NCBI GenBank assembly: GCA_002312935.1
Contig: DCAT01000042.1
Span: forward strand, 1 to 5,878
Direction: 5' to 3'
Length of the DNA: 5,878 bases
DNA from: Oceanospirillaceae bacterium UBA1126
GTDB taxonomy: Bacteria; Pseudomonadota; Gammaproteobacteria; Pseudomonadales; Balneatricaceae
Shown: in pieces, positions 4,650-5,878 of the stretch
How the letters are laid out: every line of letters starts with the position of its first letter
How positions within the stretch are numbered: position 1 is the first letter of the stretch
Notes under the pieces: generated by a model
The model's database searches: none
Told to the model about the DNA's origin: nothing
What the model saw: the letters and a program-made list of their open reading frames with translations, nothing else
Made by a program: the position numbers and the translations under genes

Positions 4650-5878
4650 ATGACCCAAGCTGTACCCTTTGTGCATTTGCGTATGCACTCCGAGTTTTCA
4701 TTAATTGACAGTATGATTCGCGTCAAACCATTAATGAAAACCCTGCAAGCAGAACAAATGCCTGCCATTGCTTTAACAGATCAATCCAACATGTGTGGCA
4801 TGATTAAGTTTTATAAAGCAGCTCAAAGTGCTGGTATTAAACCCATTTGTGGCTGTGATGTTTTCATCAGTGCTGGCCCTGTAGCTGATGCCGCTGCCAC
4901 TCGAATCACCCTGTTAGCCATGAATGCCAGAGGGTACCTCAATCTTACAGAGCTGGTGTCACGCTCTTTTCAAGAGGGTCAGGCTGACGGTAGGGCTATT
5001 ATTCAAAAGCAATGGCTGGCAGAAAAAAACGAAGGGCTTATCGTTTTATCTGGTGCTGCTCAGGGTGAGATTGGACAAGCATTAATTAATCGTGGTTTGG
5101 CTGATGCTAAAGAAATATTAAACTACTGGACGGCGATCTTTGGCGACCGATTTTATTTGGAAGTTCAGCGCACAGGCCGTCAATATGATGAAGATTGTTT
5201 GCACCTTTGCGTTGAATTAGCACAGATTACACAGGTGCCTATAGTGGCTACCAACGACGTAATGTTTATTTCTTCAGAAGACTATGAAGCTCATGAAACT
5301 AGGGTGTGCATCAACCAAAGTATGGTTTTGGATGACCCAAGGAGAGTTAAGGCATACTCGAATCAGCAATACTTGCGCAGTATTGAAGAGATGCAAGCTC
5401 TGTTTTCAGATCTACCTTCTGCGCTGGCTAACAGCGTACAGATTGCTAAACGGTGTAATTTAGATATTGAGCTAGGGCAGTGTTTCCTACCCAACTTCCC
5501 GGTACCCGAAGGCATGACCATAGATGAGTTCTTTGGCCAAGTTTCCCGTGATGGCCTAAATAAGCGCCTGCAGGTTATTCTGGATCCGTCAGATCCAGAA
5601 TTTAATAACAAACGTAAAATATTTGACGATAGGCTAGATTTTGAGCTAAATATTATTTGTCAAATGGGGTTCCCGGGTTATTTTCTTATTGTCATGGATT
5701 TCATTCGTTGGGCTAAAGATAATGATATTCCAGTAGGCCCCGGGCGTGGCTCAGGTGCAGGATCTTTAGTTGCCTATGTGTTAGAGATTACTGACTTAGA
5801 CCCACTGAAATATGATCTGTTATTCGAACGATTCTTGAATCCGGAACGAGTGTCGATGCCTGATTTTGATATTGATTT
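4650..5878 (+). CDS. dnaE: DNA polymerase III alpha subunit (5' part, cut by window end)
   Basis: DnaE is the catalytic subunit of the replicative polymerase. The window holds codons 1-409 and two further bases of a protein that has 1160 residues in E. coli. The N-terminal PHP domain (about 1-280) begins VHLRMHSEFSLIDS and continues with LTDQSNMCG and GIKPICGCDV. The start of the polymerase domain follows, with QMGFPGYFLIVMDFI, then PVGPGRGSGAGSLVAY (Arg366) and FERFLNPERVSMPDFDID. Asp405 and Asp407 of the last motif correspond to E. coli Asp401 and Asp403, two of the three catalytic metal ligands; the third lies beyond the window. PHP metal ligands are partly lost (Arg11, Gln45), as in other proteobacterial DnaE. 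The ATG is one base after the rnhB stop, with GGAA at 4640-4643 as ribosome binding site. No frameshift or stop is seen in the visible part. Confidence 0.97.
   Translation, partial: MTQAVPFVHLRMHSEFSLIDSMIRVKPLMKTLQAEQMPAIALTDQSNMCGMIKFYKAAQSAGIKPICGCDVFISAGPVADAAATRITLLAMNARGYLNLTELVSRSFQEGQADGRAIIQKQWLAEKNEGLIVLSGAAQGEIGQALINRGLADAKEILNYWTAIFGDRFYLEVQRTGRQYDEDCLHLCVELAQITQVPIVATNDVMFISSEDYEAHETRVCINQSMVLDDPRRVKAYSNQQYLRSIEEMQALFSDLPSALANSVQIAKRCNLDIELGQCFLPNFPVPEGMTIDEFFGQVSRDGLNKRLQVILDPSDPEFNNKRKIFDDRLDFELNIICQMGFPGYFLIVMDFIRWAKDNDIPVGPGRGSGAGSLVAYVLEITDLDPLKYDLLFERFLNPERVSMPDFDID
5577..5601 (+). repeat. Perfect 10-bp inverted repeat inside dnaE
   Basis: ATTCTGGATC (5577-5586), a 5-base loop CGTCA, and GATCCAGAAT (5592-5601) form a perfect hairpin with a GATC site in each arm. 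It falls within the codons for ILDPSDPEF, in a poorly conserved linker between the PHP domain and the conserved start of the polymerase domain. The stem has only 4 G-C pairs in 10, and the downstream TTTAATAAC is not a real U-tract, so it is not called a terminator. It may be chance. Confidence 0.7.

Noticed and set aside
4705..4736. TTGACA with a downstream TTAATG as a possible promoter within dnaE
   Set aside because: The -35 match is perfect, but no acceptable -10 box occurs at 16-18 bases, and the position is inside conserved PHP codons.
5577..5610. Intrinsic terminator at the dnaE hairpin
   Set aside because: The stem is AT-rich, no run of U residues follows, and it would stop transcription inside an essential gene.
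5363..5611. 82-codon open frame on the - strand in dnaE
   Set aside because: It is antisense to a continuous DnaE frame and has no family resemblance.
1..5878. A novel system, mobile element, CRISPR array or RNA gene
   Set aside because: Every stretch longer than 36 bases is accounted for by conserved core genes, and no repeats, integrase or transposase motifs, or tRNA-like folds were seen.

Overview
The window is a piece of the conserved gammaproteobacterial outer-membrane and lipid A biosynthesis cluster. All genes are on the + strand, in the order bamA (last 14 codons) - skp - lpxD - fabZ - lpxA - lpxB - rnhB - dnaE (first 409 codons). This is the order known from E. coli and Pseudomonas. 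The moderate GC content (mid-40s percent by eye), a FabZ and LpxA that look more Pseudomonas-like than enteric, and the full cluster suggest a non-enteric, possibly marine or aquatic gammaproteobacterium. The genus cannot be named from this sequence alone.

Layout: bases 1-45 encode the C-terminal beta-signal of BamA. After a 22-base gap comes skp, a periplasmic chaperone for outer-membrane proteins. lpxD starts on a TTG directly after the skp stop codon. A 36-base gap, the longest in the window, precedes fabZ. lpxA starts on a GTG that shares one base with the fabZ stop. lpxB follows after 11 bases. rnhB overlaps the lpxB stop by 4 bases (ATGA), and dnaE starts one base after the rnhB stop. 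The window ends at the first two catalytic aspartates of the DnaE polymerase domain.

How the genes work together: BamA inserts beta-barrels into the outer membrane, and Skp delivers unfolded barrels to it. LpxA, LpxD and LpxB carry out the first, third and fifth steps of Raetz-pathway lipid A synthesis (UDP-GlcNAc acylation, N-acylation and disaccharide formation). FabZ dehydrates 3-hydroxyacyl-ACP, so it draws on the same 3-hydroxyacyl-ACP pool that LpxA and LpxD use. RnhB (RNase HII) and DnaE (Pol III alpha) belong to genome replication and maintenance. No terminator and no convincing internal promoter is visible, and the junctions are very tight, so a single transcription unit with translational coupling is likely.

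No mobile element, CRISPR array, RNA gene or unfamiliar system was found. The window is ordinary core genome. The points worth a second look are small: an Ala at the LpxA acyl-chain ruler position, non-ATG starts at lpxD and lpxA, a perfect 10-bp inverted repeat inside dnaE, a degenerate PHP domain in DnaE, and a charge-neutral Skp.
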